Below are positions 1 through 10,224 of a DNA stretch of 64,000 bases, in pieces. Numbering within the stretch: the stretch's first letter is position 1; each line of letters begins with the position of its first letter. The stretch covers positions 62,001 to 126,000 of the forward strand of contig NZ_QVQT02000007.1 in assembly GCF_003428625.2 (NCBI RefSeq). Reading direction: 5' to 3'. Source of the DNA: Paracidobacterium acidisoli. GTDB lineage: Bacteria > Acidobacteriota > Terriglobia > Terriglobales > Acidobacteriaceae. The position numbers and the translations under genes were made by a program. Below the pieces are notes generated by a model. It saw only the letters and a program-made list of their open reading frames with translations, did not search any database and was not told the DNA's origin.

Positions 1-2551
1 ATTGAAACTGCATGGTTTCGGACTTTCCGGAGATCCTGCGTACTGTCGCTCCCCTCGCGGGAGCGTGGATTGAAACAATTGTCCGCAGACCTGATAGGGC
101 GACCGGCGGAATGTCGCTCCCCTCGCGGGAGCGTGGATTGAAACCTACAATGCGCCGCTCGATGGACTGTGATGTATCGTCGCTCCCCTCGCGGGAGCGT
201 GGATTGAAACTAATCCGCCACGAAGAGCATGCAGCTCAGGTTATGTCGCTCCCCTCGCGGGAGCGTGGATTGAAACATGATTCGTCGTGTCGGAGAATTT
301 GCGCCGGAGAAGTCGCTCCCCTCGCGGGAGCGTGGATTGAAACACTTCCGGCACAGTGACAGGAAGCTTCGTCCATACCTGTCGCTCCCCTCGCGGGAGC
401 GTGGATTGAAACTGATCAACTTCGATACGCCGAATCCCGGAGATGGTCGCTCCCCTCGCGGGAGCGTGGATTGAAACCTCTTCGACCCGTCGCAGTACGG
501 TTTCGAGTCGGGTCGCTCCCCTCGCGGGAGCGTGGATTGAAACACGCTCGAAGACAGCAAGCCTGTTCCGCAGATGGCGGTCGCTCCCCTCGCGGGAGCG
601 TGGATTGAAACTGACTATCCAGACCAAACCAGCTTAGGCAATGACTTCGTCGCTCCCCTCGCGGGAGCGTGGATTGAAACTGTTGACCTTTGAACAGGTG
701 TTTGTAAGCACGGTTGTCGCTCCCCTCGCGGGAGCGTGGATTGAAACCTGATGGGAGCGGCGGGCGGATGCGGTTCCGCGCTCGTCGCTCCCCTCGCGGG
801 AGCGTGGATTGAAACTTTCGCGTCCCTTGTTCTTAGCGCCACCGCCATGTCGCTCCCCTCGCGGGAGCGTGGATTGAAACTTTCGCGTCCCTTGTTCTTA
901 GCGCCACCGCCATGTCGCTCCCCTCGCGGGAGCGTGGATTGAAACTGCTCTTTCCTAACCTGGGGCCTTTCCGCTCTCGTCGCTCCCCTCGCGGGAGCGT
1001 GGATTGAAACCGGCTTCAGCGACGTAGCGGAAACAGCCGATACGATGTCGCTCCCCTCGCGGGAGCGTGGATTGAAACCGGTGTGGGTCTGGACGAAGCA
1101 GCCGGCGCATAACGTCGCTCCCCTCGCGGGAGCGTGGATTGAAACGGTCTGAATCTTGCCGCCGTCCAGCCTGTAGTGCACGTCGCTCCCCTCGCGGGAG
1201 CGTGGATTGAAACCAGTATGAGGACACCTCGACTGCGACGTTGAGTTGCGTCGCTCCCCTCGCGGGAGCGTGGATTGAAACAACCTATGTGGGAACGCAT
1301 AGACGGGATTGATTGTCGCTCCCCTCGCGGGAGCGTGGATTGAAACCCGAGATTTATCCGGCTGCGCATCGCCACGCCGACGTCGCTCCCCTCGCGGGAG
1401 CGTGGATTGAAACTAACCTCAACCGTGAGCAAGCGCAGGAGCTGCAGTCGCTCCCCTCGCGGGAGCGTGGATTGAAACATATGGTCGCCGTCTACGGCTA
1501 CGCCGCGGCCGGCGTCGCTCCCCTCGCGGGAGCGTGGATTGAAACACACTGGGCGAATGCGTGAGCGAGGTCCGGTAATGGGTCGCTCCCCTCGCGGGAG
1601 CGTGGATTGAAACCGCATGGGTCGTAAGCATCGCTGATTATGTTGCCGTCGCTCCCCTCGCGGGAGCGTGGATTGAAACACGTTTAACGAGGGCGCGGAG
1701 CACTTACAGACATCGTCGCTCCCCTCGCGGGAGCGTGGATTGAAACGGCCATGTTTGCGAGTGTGGCCAGCGCGTCGTCGTGTCGCTCCCCTCGCGGGAG
1801 CGTGGATTGAAACGTTCCGAGCGCCACGTTGAAAGCAGCCGTGGCGCGTCGCTCCCCTCGCGGGAGCGTGGATTGAAACGCGGTCGGATGGCCGCAGTGA
1901 CGCACTACCCAACGTCGCTCCCCTCGCGGGAGCGTGGATTGAAACAGTATGACTCTGGGGTGATTCGAGCCACAGTTCACGTCGCTCCCCTCGCGGGAGC
2001 GTGGATTGAAACTGAAGCCTGACTCATCCGACCAACCGGTCGAGGGTCGCTCCCCTCGCGGGAGCGTGGATTGAAACGTCTAGCCCCTTTCGGAGGCATG
2101 CGGGAGTCGCAAACGTCGCTCCCCTCGCGGGAGCGTGGATTGAAACCGTGAACGCCGTGGCCATCGTGCGCTGTCCCTGAATGTCGCTCCCCTCGCGGGA
2201 GCGTGGATTGAAACTGCGTGGGCGTCGAAGTCGTCGCACCCTGGGCCGGAGTCGCTCCCCTCGCGGGAGCGTGGATTGAAACGGCGCGAGGTAACGGAGA
2301 ACTCCCAGACCGCCAATGTCGCTCCCCTCGCGGGAGCGTGGATTGAAACCTGACGCTCTCTGCGCTGTTCGCAACCGGATGTTGTCGCTCCCCTCGCGGG
2401 AGCGTGGATTGAAACCGCGGTAGCCATGGGGAGGTGCCCAGCAAGCGCGACGTCGCTCCCCTCGCGGGAGCGTGGATTGAAACGGGCCTCAGCAGGGGCG
2501 ACGCTGAGACTCTTGGGTGGTCGCTCCCCTCGCGGGAGCATCTGACGATTC
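1..2551 (+). CRISPR. Type I-C-like CRISPR array, trailer end
   Basis: Thirty-eight 32-bp repeats begin with GTCGCTCCCC and end with GTGGATTGAAAC. A 39th is cut by the window edge (1-8). Full repeats start at 45, 113, 179, 245, 312, 381 and so on to 2452, separated by spacers of about 33-37 bp. The repeat has an internal palindrome (CGCTCCC/GGGAGCG) and the ATTGAAAC end typical of I-C type repeats. The last repeat (2520-2551) keeps only its first 20 bases and is then degenerate, so this is the trailer end. The leader and any cas genes should lie left of position 1. The spacers at 816-848 and 881-913 are identical. Open reading frames across the array on both strands are repeat translations, not genes. 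Confidence 0.98.
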
Positions 2552-2561
2552 AGCAGCTACG

Positions 2562-2804
2562 ATGGAGTTAAAATACGCTCGAAATTGCTCTTTCATAGTG
2601 AATCTGCTTCACCAGATCGGAGCGGCAGCAGCTAGCGGCAAGACGACGGCCCAGGCTTGCAAGAAAGCGGAGATTGTGGAGCAGACGTATTTCCGCTGAC
2701 GCAAAGAGTATGGCGGGCTGCAGGTTGATTAGACGAAGGGGTGGAAGAAACTGGAGCAGGAGTACGCAAAGCTGAAGCGTCTGGAGTTGGGTGAGCAGAA
2801 GTGA
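2562..2804 (+). pseudogene. IS3-family transposase orfA remnant
   Basis: The frame reads like the helix-turn-helix and leucine-zipper part of an IS3-family OrfA: a segment around EQTYFR, then RKEYGGLQVD, then a coiled-coil ending in KLEQEYAKLKRLELGEQ. It is interrupted by a TGA at 2697-2699, where functional relatives carry the Trp of the YRWRKEYGG motif, and by a TAG after QVD. No orfB follows. The remnant starts about 10 bp after the degenerate final CRISPR repeat, so it is probably the scar of an insertion that eroded the array end. It is not functional. Confidence 0.8.
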
Positions 2805-2812
2805 GGAAGCTC

Positions 2813-2853
2813 AAATCTCCTCCGCACCATTTTGTGGCGCGGAGGAGATTTTT
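2813..2853. terminator. Rho-independent terminator, probably bidirectional
   Basis: Perfect 13-bp arms (2813-2825 and 2839-2851, centred on CTCCTCCGC/GCGGAGGAG) flank a 13-nt loop. A run of five T follows on the plus strand, with AAA/TTT on the other side. It lies just beyond the stop codon of the minus-strand TonB receptor (2872) and beyond the dead orfA, so it can end transcription from both sides. Confidence 0.75.
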
Positions 2854-2871
2854 CGTTACACGGTGTTTGTC

Positions 2872-5800
2872 TTAGAAAATGACCTTTGCGAAGAGTTGGA
2901 TAAAGCGTGGAGTATTTCTCTGGCTGCCATCGAGTGTTCCAAACGTAGCTGCCGATGGTGTGGTATAGGGACTTGAAAACCACGGATGATTGAAAGCATT
3001 GATGAAATTTGCGCTTGTCTCAACCGAGAGTCGATCCGACACGCGGAATTTTTTCTTCGCAGCCAGGTCGATAACGTTCTGTATCGGCGAACGCGTGTTT
3101 CCCATATTGTTTGGCATATAGCGAACGTTGTACTGCAGGTTAATTCTGGAGTCAGCACGCATGGCTGCCGATGAACTCCATGAACCGCCTCCGGGAGCTG
3201 TGGGAAGATAGAAACCGCTTACATCTATCAGCGGTTGTCCGGTTCCAATGAGTGAATGCTTGTAATTGAAATGCAGCTTTTGGGGATCGCCGGAGAAATA
3301 CACATTGCCGAAATCGAGAGGCGTGCCGCTCTCTCCCTGGTACATGCCGGTGGCCTGCCATCCGCCGAGGAAAGCATCCGCCCATCCCGGAAGCGTATTC
3401 AGCCACTTACGACCCCTTCCAATTGGAAGCTCCGCAACGAACGTCGCCGTGAGGTGATTGGGAACGTCGTACGGGGAAAGCGAGCGGACCGGCAGCACCT
3501 GAAAGTCGTTGTTAAATCCACTGCGCTGGATATCCTTTGACCAGTTATAAAGCACGTTGAACGAATATCCATTGCCAAAGCGGCGTATGAGGCGTGCCTC
3601 CATAGCCTGATAATTAAACGATGCGTTAAAGACTGTCTCGGTTACGGAAGTGAACTGAGGCATAGCTCCCAACAGTTGATAGACCGAAGTTGTGCTGCTC
3701 TGATTCAGGCTTGTGGAATTGACGGTGGTAGAGCCCAGGAGCCCCTGAAATGGATTTGGCACCTGTGCGGTCAGTTCGCTGATCAGATTGGTATCCCGGG
3801 TCTTCATTGTGGAGAGATATTGCTCCGGAACCGCGCCGGGAAGATTACTGTTGTTGCTTATGTGCCACCCTGTTGACCCAACATACACGACGTCGGCAAC
3901 CAGTTTGTCAGGCAATGCCTGCTGGACTTCTGCCGTCCAGTGCATTGCATAGGATGTCAGCGGATTCAGAGGGAAAAAGGTTGCACCCTGCCCAAGATTC
4001 TGGGTAAGTCCAAGACTCGAACCTGTTGGTTGGATCACTCCGTTTGGAAATGGATTGCTGATATTGGCGTCAAACGTCAGGCCATTGTTTATGGTAGGCA
4101 CCATGGTTGTGGTCTGGCTGAAGCCGGCGAGGTTGCCGCCGGCATAGTTGTCCATTGTCGTCACCCAGGGTATTTTGTACAGACCGACACCACCGCGCAG
4201 GACGGTTCCGTCATGCACGGTATAGGCCAGGCCAACCCGCGGCATAAAGACCGCGTAATCCGTATTAAAGAAGCTGCGGTGCTGACTATCTGCAAAGGTG
4301 TAACCGCCCAGCACGGAAAGGCTCGACTTCACGGGGAGTCCAGATCCAACATTCAACCCATTCGGAAAACTCGCTGCAAAGGCAGCCTGCGCGCCCGCCT
4401 GTATCGGATTCGCGGAGGTCAGGTCGAATCCGCGTGCATTGCGGTTATAGCGCTCAGTCGGTGCTCCCTCATACTCGTAGCGCAAGCCTGCGGTGAGCGT
4501 GAGCCTGGGCATTATCTTCCATTCATCCTGAACGAAGGCCGCGTGATACAGACTTTGTCCAGCGTAGCTGGCATCCACGTCAATGCTGCCGCTTGTCGGC
4601 AGACCGGTCAGGAGGCTGGCAATTCCCATTCCGAATTCCGTTGCGCTGGTATCCGTCTGGCTTGTGAAATTGCCGTTGAAGGTATACGTGCCATTGTTAT
4701 TCCCTGGCGAATAGGCGTTTATGCGGTAGAGCGTACCTTCATAGCCGAACTTAAGAAGATGCGACCCAAAGCTCTTGGTGATGGCGGCTGCCGCGGTGTA
4801 TATATTGCCAGGTCTGTCAAGGATCGATCTTGAATTCAATTCCGAAAAGTCTGTGCTGGTGAAATACGGAAAGTAGGCGGGAGCGCCGAATTGCCGAACA
4901 ACTGAGCTCGGAAATCCTAAAGATGTGTAATCGAACCCCATGGCTGCGGAGTTATAGCTCTGTTCGTAGCGATTGAAGCCAAGCCGTGCATCCAGAACAG
5001 TGGTTGGAGATAACGTGACCGTATCCGTAATGCCAAACCCGTGGTTATCGATTAGATAGGACGCCGATGATGGATTTATTCCATCAACCGCCTGAGTCCA
5101 GTTATTGATTCCATTTACCCGATGGCTCTGGAAGTAATCTGCCGCCAGATGCTGGTTGGTGCCGATGTAGTGATCTATGCGCAGCAGCCAGGCATGGTAG
5201 TTGTCGGTCTGAGCATCCGGGCTATAGTAGTTGACCGATCCATCTGCCGCAGCTCCGGGAATATTCGGCAACGGGAAGTAAGTCATGTATTTCGATCCAA
5301 TTGAATTGATGAGATTGGAAGGAATCTGATTATTCAGGAATGGGGCGCGAATTACGTGACCTCCGCTCGTTGCGGTGGCGGAAAACGGATTGTAGATCTG
5401 CTGGTTGGGGTTGCTGCAGATACCGTTGACAAAACCCGTCGTGCAAATCTCTGACAGGTCGCCGCCCCGCATCTTCTGCGTCGGAACTGTAAAGTTGGCT
5501 GGCGAGGGAGTGTAATCAAGAACATTATCCAGAAAGAAGAAGAAAAAGGTCTTGTTCCTGCCGTCATAAATATGAGGAATCATGACGGGACCGCCAATTG
5601 TGCCGCCGAAATGATTCGAGCGCTGTTCCGACCGGCGCTGGCCGAGAAGATTTGCTTTAAAGGTATTTGCATTCAATGCTTCGTTTTCAAAATACTCATA
5701 AAGAGCGCCGTGAGGAGTATTTGTGCCGCTCTTTGTATTCAGATTGACGTTTGCGCCTGCTGTATTCCCATCAGATGAGTTGTACCATTGGGATAGCACT

Positions 5801-6519
5801 TTGACTTGATCAATAGCTTCCGTCGGAGGCACAAATGCCATCCTTGTATAAGTATTAATGCTTGTAAAAGTGCTGTCGACGCCGTTATCGGGTATGCCGT
5901 TCAGATAAAACGAGCTTGCTCCGGGAACTCCATTCATTTGAAATGCGGTGATCGCGCCATTGTCAAATACACGGCTGTAATATGGGTTTCCTGTCCACAC
6001 GCCTCCGCCTAACAGACGAAGAACCATAACCGGATTTGAATCGGCAAGCGGGAGCTCGCTCATGTCTTTTTTGTCGAACAGTTGAGATACGTCCGCATTC
6101 GCAGTTTCCAGCACTGCATCTTCACCGCTGACAACCGTGATGTTGGCAGACGTTCCGCTGACTTTCAGCGTCACGTTCACCTTGACCTCCTGAGCGGTAT
6201 CAAGCTTCAGATCGCGCATCTCCCAGTGTTGAAAGCCGGAAGCATCCACGGAAAGCACATACGTCCCAGGGTCGATATAGTTCAGAGCATAATCGCCTCC
6301 CGCATCTGACTTAACAATTGCTTCGACACCCGTTGCCTGATTGTGGAGCGTGACCTTTGCACTGGGAACAGCAGCTCCGGTCTGATCTGCAACAGTACCT
6401 GTGACGCTGGCGCGATATTCCTGAGCGCTTGCAGACACGCTGTAAAGAGAAAAAATTAACACACAGAAAAGCGCGACTCGTCGTGGCCACCCTGCAAAGG
6501 TCCGGCTAAACGCCTGCAT
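2872..6519 (-). CDS. Oar-like TonB-dependent outer-membrane receptor
   Basis: This 1215-residue outer-membrane protein has a signal peptide (residues 1 to about 32, ending SASA), then a carboxypeptidase-regulatory-like beta-sandwich (about 35-119). A plug-like region and a long beta-barrel follow, ending in a C-terminal Phe as outer-membrane proteins do. Such receptors, expanded in Acidobacteriota, are thought to import peptides or glycans with TonB energy; the substrate cannot be told here. The start at 6519 is chosen because AGGAGG lies 4 nt upstream; a reading frame 16 codons longer has no ribosome site. It lies 233 bp downstream of the sigma/anti-sigma pair on the same strand and is their likely target. 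A paralogous receptor lies at 39598-42762. Confidence 0.93.
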   Translation of the reverse strand: MQAFSRTFAGWPRRVALFCVLIFSLYSVSASAQEYRASVTGTVADQTGAAVPSAKVTLHNQATGVEAIVKSDAGGDYALNYIDPGTYVLSVDASGFQHWEMRDLKLDTAQEVKVNVTLKVSGTSANITVVSGEDAVLETANADVSQLFDKKDMSELPLADSNPVMVLRLLGGGVWTGNPYYSRVFDNGAITAFQMNGVPGASSFYLNGIPDNGVDSTFTSINTYTRMAFVPPTEAIDQVKVLSQWYNSSDGNTAGANVNLNTKSGTNTPHGALYEYFENEALNANTFKANLLGQRRSEQRSNHFGGTIGGPVMIPHIYDGRNKTFFFFFLDNVLDYTPSPANFTVPTQKMRGGDLSEICTTGFVNGICSNPNQQIYNPFSATATSGGHVIRAPFLNNQIPSNLINSIGSKYMTYFPLPNIPGAAADGSVNYYSPDAQTDNYHAWLLRIDHYIGTNQHLAADYFQSHRVNGINNWTQAVDGINPSSASYLIDNHGFGITDTVTLSPTTVLDARLGFNRYEQSYNSAAMGFDYTSLGFPSSVVRQFGAPAYFPYFTSTDFSELNSRSILDRPGNIYTAAAAITKSFGSHLLKFGYEGTLYRINAYSPGNNNGTYTFNGNFTSQTDTSATEFGMGIASLLTGLPTSGSIDVDASYAGQSLYHAAFVQDEWKIMPRLTLTAGLRYEYEGAPTERYNRNARGFDLTSANPIQAGAQAAFAASFPNGLNVGSGLPVKSSLSVLGGYTFADSQHRSFFNTDYAVFMPRVGLAYTVHDGTVLRGGVGLYKIPWVTTMDNYAGGNLAGFSQTTTMVPTINNGLTFDANISNPFPNGVIQPTGSSLGLTQNLGQGATFFPLNPLTSYAMHWTAEVQQALPDKLVADVVYVGSTGWHISNNSNLPGAVPEQYLSTMKTRDTNLISELTAQVPNPFQGLLGSTTVNSTSLNQSSTTSVYQLLGAMPQFTSVTETVFNASFNYQAMEARLIRRFGNGYSFNVLYNWSKDIQRSGFNNDFQVLPVRSLSPYDVPNHLTATFVAELPIGRGRKWLNTLPGWADAFLGGWQATGMYQGESGTPLDFGNVYFSGDPQKLHFNYKHSLIGTGQPLIDVSGFYLPTAPGGGSWSSSAAMRADSRINLQYNVRYMPNNMGNTRSPIQNVIDLAAKKKFRVSDRLSVETSANFINAFNHPWFSSPYTTPSAATFGTLDGSQRNTPRFIQLFAKVIF

Positions 6520-6752
6520 ACATCCTCCTAAAAAAATTGAAAAAATGCGCTTCCATGCGCCAGGCAAGACCTGTGGTCGATACAGAAAAGCCGGCTATGT
6601 TTTGCGTGTTGATAAGGTGGAGTTTTTCTAGAGGAGGGTGCAGGATTGATATTAAAGTACGAAGAATTTCGGCTCGTGATAGCGATTTGCTTTCAAGGCA
6701 CGAGAGACAAGCGCACTTGTAACGTGTCGAGCAGCGCCTGTGCTCAGCTATG

Positions 6753-8234
6753 TCAGTTTCGAATCAGAAGGCTGTTCACCTGCTGCAGACTGGCGTCGAA
6801 AGTTGTATCGGCCGAATCTGAGCCGCGCCACAGAAGTTCGTGCAAAGAAGCATCCAGGCGCATTGCTTCGGCAAGCGTAAGCACATGCGAAGAAGAGCCT
6901 GGACGCGCGCTGAACATGGGCTCGATATTTGCAGAGAGTCCGGCCTCCAATTCTCCCAAACTCCGTTTTTCTGCTTCAACAAGCGCGGCCATGTCTTTTT
7001 CGCAGGAGCAATGCGCCAGGGCAGCACGCCGCTTTTCCAGCTTGTCGACAATAAAGGCACGTCCAAGAATCTTCTGAGAAAATCGCAGCGCCTGATTGCT
7101 GAACTCGGCTCTGGCTTCCGAATTCTCGTACTGCTGCCTGAGCCAGTCTGTTGCCAGCGCCGGCGCTTCTCCCGTGATGTGAATCCTGGCGGGAAACAGA
7201 TCGCTGATGTCGCCCGGATTCGCGGCGAAATGAATCTCCAATGAGATGCCGGGGTATGCCGCAAACTCTTTTTCCACTGCCTGTTTCCGGTTATCGTCCG
7301 GGACAACTGCCTTTACCCGGACATCCGGGCCGTTCCGCAGAACGATCGCTTCCCAGCCGGAATCAGCATTTAGTTGATGCAATGCCATCCAGGCCTGTAC
7401 CTCCAATAAGTCGCCCGGATTATCCACATATTGCGGCTTTGGAGGAACTACCTTAGTGACAATGTCAGCTACTGGCAATACCGCCGGCAAAGGCTCAGTA
7501 TCTTCGGAAATACTAACTTCTTCGTCGTCGATGAAATCCAGCGTCAATTTCGTTGGATGGAAATCGGAGGCTCGCAATTCCAGGCTTGCCTCGCGAACGG
7601 TATCATCTTCTTCTGCAATCGTCCGGATTTCCCATGAAGCATTATTTTTTATGACATGGTCCGTACGGTGCTTCAGCGCCGATCGCCACGCCGCATAGGT
7701 TCGCGCTGAAAGCGGGTTCCCGCTGGCCCATCGTGTTTTGTTTATGTGCTGCAATGCGCTGTGGCAGCGCACGGATGTTTCCAGCAAAACCAGTTGCTCG
7801 CTTCGTCTTCCGCTGGCGCAGATTTGCCCGCTCACCTGGATTCGGAATCCTGCAGCTTTGCTCCCATCGGTCTCATGCTGCATCGCATCCGAGAGGAGTT
7901 CGCTGGCGTTTACCGCCGGAATCATGCGCGGATAGAAAAGAAGAATGGCCAGGACACAGAGGCAACCCGCGACCACGGCAAGCGCGGGCGTCCAGGGGAA
8001 CGCAAATTCCTTCCGATTCTTTATCAGATCCCGGGCAGGCTCCCCTAAAGCCTCCTGGTATCCGATCTCCGCCATGTGCCCGATCACAGAATGTACGAAT
8101 TGGAAATCCGCGAACTCCCTGCGGCAGGCAGCGCACTCCACCAGATGCTTTTCCGCTAACTGCCGATCATTCGTCGAGAGCCGTTGCCCGGCCAGTTCCA
8201 GCAACGCTTCTTCTGTAAGGTGTTTAACTCTCAT
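6753..8234 (-). CDS. Zinc-finger anti-sigma factor with periplasmic domain
   Basis: The 493-residue protein has an N-terminal anti-sigma zinc-finger motif (His30, Cys34, Cys37 in KHLVECAACR), one membrane segment (about 82-101) and a 390-residue periplasmic part. It would hold the ECF sigma factor encoded immediately upstream at the membrane. Its ATG overlaps the sigma stop codon (ATGA), so the two are translationally coupled. The periplasmic part shares recognisable blocks with the fused protein at 36537-39566: NASELLSDAMQHE against SARDILNRSIQAE just after the membrane segment, and VPDDNRKQ against VPDDSRKQ later. The two modules are therefore paralogous, one split and one fused. The signal that releases the sigma factor is unknown. 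Confidence 0.88.
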   Translation of the reverse strand: MRVKHLTEEALLELAGQRLSTNDRQLAEKHLVECAACRREFADFQFVHSVIGHMAEIGYQEALGEPARDLIKNRKEFAFPWTPALAVVAGCLCVLAILLFYPRMIPAVNASELLSDAMQHETDGSKAAGFRIQVSGQICASGRRSEQLVLLETSVRCHSALQHINKTRWASGNPLSARTYAAWRSALKHRTDHVIKNNASWEIRTIAEEDDTVREASLELRASDFHPTKLTLDFIDDEEVSISEDTEPLPAVLPVADIVTKVVPPKPQYVDNPGDLLEVQAWMALHQLNADSGWEAIVLRNGPDVRVKAVVPDDNRKQAVEKEFAAYPGISLEIHFAANPGDISDLFPARIHITGEAPALATDWLRQQYENSEARAEFSNQALRFSQKILGRAFIVDKLEKRRAALAHCSCEKDMAALVEAEKRSLGELEAGLSANIEPMFSARPGSSSHVLTLAEAMRLDASLHELLWRGSDSADTTFDASLQQVNSLLIRN

Positions 8235-8950
8235 CGTTTCTGTGCAGGCTGCAACCTGGCGCGAACTTTTTTTACCACACTCAGAGTAACTCTACGCGCC
8301 GTCCATCGGGATATTCCGAGCACCGAGGCAATTCGGGCATAATCATATCCCCGGAAATACATCAGGACGCACTCGCGCTCGCGCTCAGAAAGCTCGCTCA
8401 ATACCTTTGCGCTCAGGCGAACCATGGCCTGGTCAATCACACGCGCTTCTGGAGAAGGCTGACTATCCGGAACATCCAGCACTGTGCGCCTGCCGTCATC
8501 GGTCACGGTATCCAGAGAGGTGTGCAAATCCGGTCGCCGCTCACGAAAACTGCGAGAGGCCAGACGCCTGGTCACAACTCGCATCCATGCCCCCACCCAT
8601 TCCACTGTCTTGCCTGTAGCTTCCGCACGAAACAATTCGACGAATGTTTCCTGCGTCAGGTCCTCTGCTTCAGCCCAGTCATGCACCAGGGAGTATGCGT
8701 AGTGAAAGATTCGCTTCCATGACTCCGCATGAATGCTCTTTGCTGTCGCCCCAAACTCATCCTGGCTCCCATGATTGGGTTCTTCTAAGGGTAATGGGGG
8801 ATTCAACGAAGCACCGCCGCCTGTTCTTAATCTCTCAATGTATTTGCGAAAAGACTGTACCACTCTCACTTGTACAAACGATGAACAATGCGCTGCGCTA
8901 CACTGACAATCTCGCTGGTACAAATTACCGGGCAGGCCACCGTAATCCAT
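8231..8950 (-). CDS. ECF-type RNA polymerase sigma factor
   Basis: This 239-residue protein has sigma region 2 around residues 60-120 (YSLVHDWAEAEDLTQETFVELF) and region 4 near the C-terminus (LSERERECVLMYFRGYDYARIASVLGISRWTARRV, positions about 185-220). It should direct polymerase to the receptor gene downstream and perhaps its own promoter. The start is uncertain: the ATG at 8950 has only a weak AAGAAG upstream, and a GTG at 8869 would remove 27 residues without touching region 2. It overlaps the anti-sigma gene by 4 bp. Confidence 0.88.
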   Translation of the reverse strand: MDYGGLPGNLYQRDCQCSAAHCSSFVQVRVVQSFRKYIERLRTGGGASLNPPLPLEEPNHGSQDEFGATAKSIHAESWKRIFHYAYSLVHDWAEAEDLTQETFVELFRAEATGKTVEWVGAWMRVVTRRLASRSFRERRPDLHTSLDTVTDDGRRTVLDVPDSQPSPEARVIDQAMVRLSAKVLSELSERERECVLMYFRGYDYARIASVLGISRWTARRVTLSVVKKVRARLQPAQKR

Positions 8951-9009
8951 CCATTCTTCTTTTAGAAGAACTGAGATCCTTGATCGGACCCGTTCCAACG
9001 AGGGAGCAG

Positions 9010-9840
9010 ATGACCAAGAGCAGGTTTTTTCGACAGGTGTTCTTAACATTCCTGTGCTGCGTGCCCGCCATGCAGCCTTTGGTTTCACAACAGGCAGAAT
9101 CGGCAAAACCGGCATGGATTGCCGGCATCGAAAGCGCGCGGCTTGTGGACATTACTTCATTGGAAGGAACGGTCTACCATGTGCAAGGCATCGATCTTGA
9201 CCAGGAACATGTCTGGGTGACCTCGGTGGATAGCCAAAACAAAAGGGCATATCTGCATCAGTTCAACCGGACGACAGCAAAGCTGGAACGCACAGTGGAC
9301 CTTACGGATGGCCGGCGTTATCATCCCGGCGGATTTTCCATCTATAAGGATTCCATTTGGGTTCCGGTTGCTGAATATAAGCCTCACAGTTCCGCGGTAT
9401 TGGTGGAACTGGATAAGAATACGCTGAGAGTAAAACGAAGAATTGTGGTTCCTGACCATATTGGCTGCCTGGCGGTGACAGACGACAGCCTCGTCGGCGG
9501 GAACTGGGATAGTGCGCAGCTTTATGTCTGGAACGTAGAAGGGAAGCGGGTGCGTGTGATAGACAACCGCTCCGGGCATGGCTATCAGGACATTAAATTC
9601 GCCGCTGACGGTGATCTTGTCGGCTCAGGCGGCGGTGCCGTCGATTGGTATTCCTGGCCATCGATGAAGCCTGTGCGCAGCCTTCACAGCGGAAGCACTG
9701 ACAGAGGTAAGCCCTATACGAGCGAGGGGATGGCAATTAAGGGAAACGATCTTTACTTTCTTCCGGAGGATGGCCCAGCAGCCCGACTTTTTCACTTTAG
9801 TCTTGCCGAGCCCGGGATATCGCCACTTTTCCACAGGTAA
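9010..9840 (+). CDS. Secreted DUF6454-type beta-propeller-like protein
   Basis: This 276-residue protein has an N-terminal signal peptide (hydrophobic FFRQVFLTFLCCV, cleavage near residue 25). The mature part resembles the DUF6454 family as I remember it: HVQGIDLDQEHVWVTSVD, RYHPGGFS, IWVPVAEYKPHSSAV, DHIGCLAV, GGNWD, YTSEGMAI and FLPEDGP. The repeated short strands suggest a beta-propeller; no enzymatic activity is established. The ATG at 9010 is preceded by AGGGAG. An in-frame extension to 8644 overlaps the divergent sigma gene and is rejected. It is the last gene before the left boundary of the island. Confidence 0.8.
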   Translation: MTKSRFFRQVFLTFLCCVPAMQPLVSQQAESAKPAWIAGIESARLVDITSLEGTVYHVQGIDLDQEHVWVTSVDSQNKRAYLHQFNRTTAKLERTVDLTDGRRYHPGGFSIYKDSIWVPVAEYKPHSSAVLVELDKNTLRVKRRIVVPDHIGCLAVTDDSLVGGNWDSAQLYVWNVEGKRVRVIDNRSGHGYQDIKFAADGDLVGSGGGAVDWYSWPSMKPVRSLHSGSTDRGKPYTSEGMAIKGNDLYFLPEDGPAARLFHFSLAEPGISPLFHR

Positions 9841-10142
9841 AAATCGTTCCCAACCGTTCCCCCAAATACCTACCAGCGCTACGAACTCCTTAGAAGTCGC
9901 TCCTTTCTAATCTATCTAAAACCGCAATATGTAGGACTGGGTACGTTCCAGATTACCCTCTTGTGGTTATCCTGGGCCGCGACCGGTGTTTTCGACTGCA
10001 CAAAACCTGAGGCTGTCATTGCAATCCGACGAATATCGGAACTGGCCAGTCAAAATGGACATATAGTTTTCTGCACCTAACTGAGAACCAGCCTATTATC
10101 CTCAATTGCTCAACCTTGAGCGATCAGCAGCCAAAATTTGTG
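9841..10142. other. Gene-free stretch before the island boundary
   Basis: No convincing coding frame, RNA gene or terminator was seen here. It separates the DUF6454-type gene from the first tRNA-like repeat at 10143. Confidence 0.6.
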
Positions 10143-10171
10143 ATGGTTGCGGGGGATGATTTGAACCTGCG
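10143..10171 (-). repeat. tRNA-fMet 3'-end copy, candidate att site (left, outer)
   Basis: ATGGTTGCGGGGG (10143-10155) is identical to 52601-52613, the 3' end of tRNA-fMet including CCA. The match continues imperfectly through TTTGAACC, the T-arm. The upstream flank (AATTTGTG against AAATTCGG) is also partly alike. This is best explained as a displaced tRNA end left by integration. Confidence 0.65.
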
Positions 10172-10224
10172 TATGCAAGCAATTGATTCTCTTGAGCAAG
10201 CATAAATCTTGCAAATTATTGATT

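Noticed and set aside
12-2541. Many overlapping open frames across the CRISPR array on both strands
   Set aside because: All are translations of the 32-bp repeat (SLPSRERGLK, VAPLAGAWIE, FQSTLPRGER and similar), with no start signals or family matches.
3940-4833. 297-residue plus-strand open frame inside the first receptor gene
   Set aside because: It lies entirely antisense to the receptor, has no ribosome site and has no recognisable domain.
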